Below, piece after piece: positions 13,743 to 13,807 of a DNA stretch of 13,807 nucleotides (its first letter is position 1; every line of letters starts with the position of its first letter). This DNA comes from an uncultured Austwickia sp. (lineage in GTDB: Bacteria; Actinomycetota; Actinomycetes; Actinomycetales; Dermatophilaceae): positions 1-13,807 of the forward strand of contig CAKUSI010000065.1 in assembly GCA_934678955.1 (NCBI GenBank), read 5' to 3'. A program made the translations under genes and the position numbers. The notes below the pieces were generated by a model. It was given only the letters and a program-made list of their open reading frames with translations, was not told the DNA's origin and ran no database searches.

Positions 13743-13807
13743 GGGGCTGTAGCGCAGTTGGTAGCGCACCTCCATGGCATGGAGGGGGTCAGGGGTTCGA
13801 ATCCCCT
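13743..13807 (+). tRNA. tRNA-Ala (anticodon GGC), 3' end cut by window
   Basis: The 5' acceptor strand is GGGGCTG (13743-13749), followed by TA. The D arm is GCGC-AGTTGGTA-GCGC. The anticodon stem CCTCC/GGAGG encloses loop ATGGCAT with anticodon GGC. The T arm is AGGGG-TTCGAAT-CCCCT. The 3' acceptor strand and discriminator base fall outside the window, so the G3-U70 alanine identity pair cannot be checked. GGC reads GCC and GCU codons; GCC is among the most used Ala codons in GC-rich genomes. The gene follows the nadD-rsfS-phosphatase operon and has its own promoter. Confidence 0.95.

Noticed and set aside
1..13807. CRISPR arrays, insertion sequences, transposase or integrase genes
   Set aside because: No regularly spaced repeats, transposase motifs or terminal inverted repeats were found. 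The tRNA-Ala is cut at the edge, so an attachment site downstream cannot be judged.

Overview
The window is GC-rich (by eye about 70% G+C, with third codon positions nearly all G or C). Several operon-head genes have a TANNNT -10 box only 6-7 nt upstream of the start codon. The gene set is proB, proA, nadD, rsfS, a histidine phosphatase and tRNA-Ala. Together these point to a chromosomal segment of a high-GC Gram-positive actinobacterium. I cannot name the genus from sequence alone.

Region 1 (1-3704) is a tightly packed plus-strand cell-surface glycan operon. It holds the 3' end of a family-2 glycosyltransferase (GT2), two GT-B family-4 glycosyltransferases (GT4) and a NodB-type polysaccharide deacetylase. 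The genes overlap by 13, 4 and 4 nt and are probably translationally coupled. Region 2 (3705-6885) has a GMC-family FAD oxidoreductase of the choline-dehydrogenase type, a strong stem-loop, and a membrane-anchored right-handed beta-helix protein that ends in a perfect 10-bp hairpin. Regions 1 and 2 look like an accessory surface-polysaccharide block placed next to housekeeping genes.

Region 3 (6886-10320) is proline biosynthesis. proB (glutamate 5-kinase) is followed by an unusual gene that encodes an N-terminal GNAT acetyltransferase domain, a linker of about 110 residues rich in Ala, Pro, Glu and Gly, and a complete ProA (glutamate-5-semialdehyde dehydrogenase) in one 703-codon frame. proB and GNAT-proA are separated by a hairpin and each has its own apparent leaderless promoter, so they are not a classical proBA operon. 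This fusion is the most distinctive item in the window.

Region 4 (10312-11448) is a minus-strand GtrB/DPM1-like polyprenyl-phosphate glycosyltransferase, convergent with GNAT-proA. It diverges from the next operon across a 126-nt intergenic region that holds two palindromes and two back-to-back leaderless promoters. Region 5 (11449-13636) is a plus-strand operon: a small His-rich membrane protein, nadD (NAD synthesis), rsfS (ribosome silencing) and a histidine phosphatase in the position of mycobacterial gpgP. Region 6 (13637-13807) holds a terminator, a tRNA promoter and a tRNA-Ala(GGC) cut off at the window edge.

From general knowledge, obg-proB...proA...nadD-rsfS-phosphatase is a conserved actinobacterial neighbourhood. 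Here glycan genes lie directly upstream of proB, and a glycosyltransferase lies between proA and the nadD operon.
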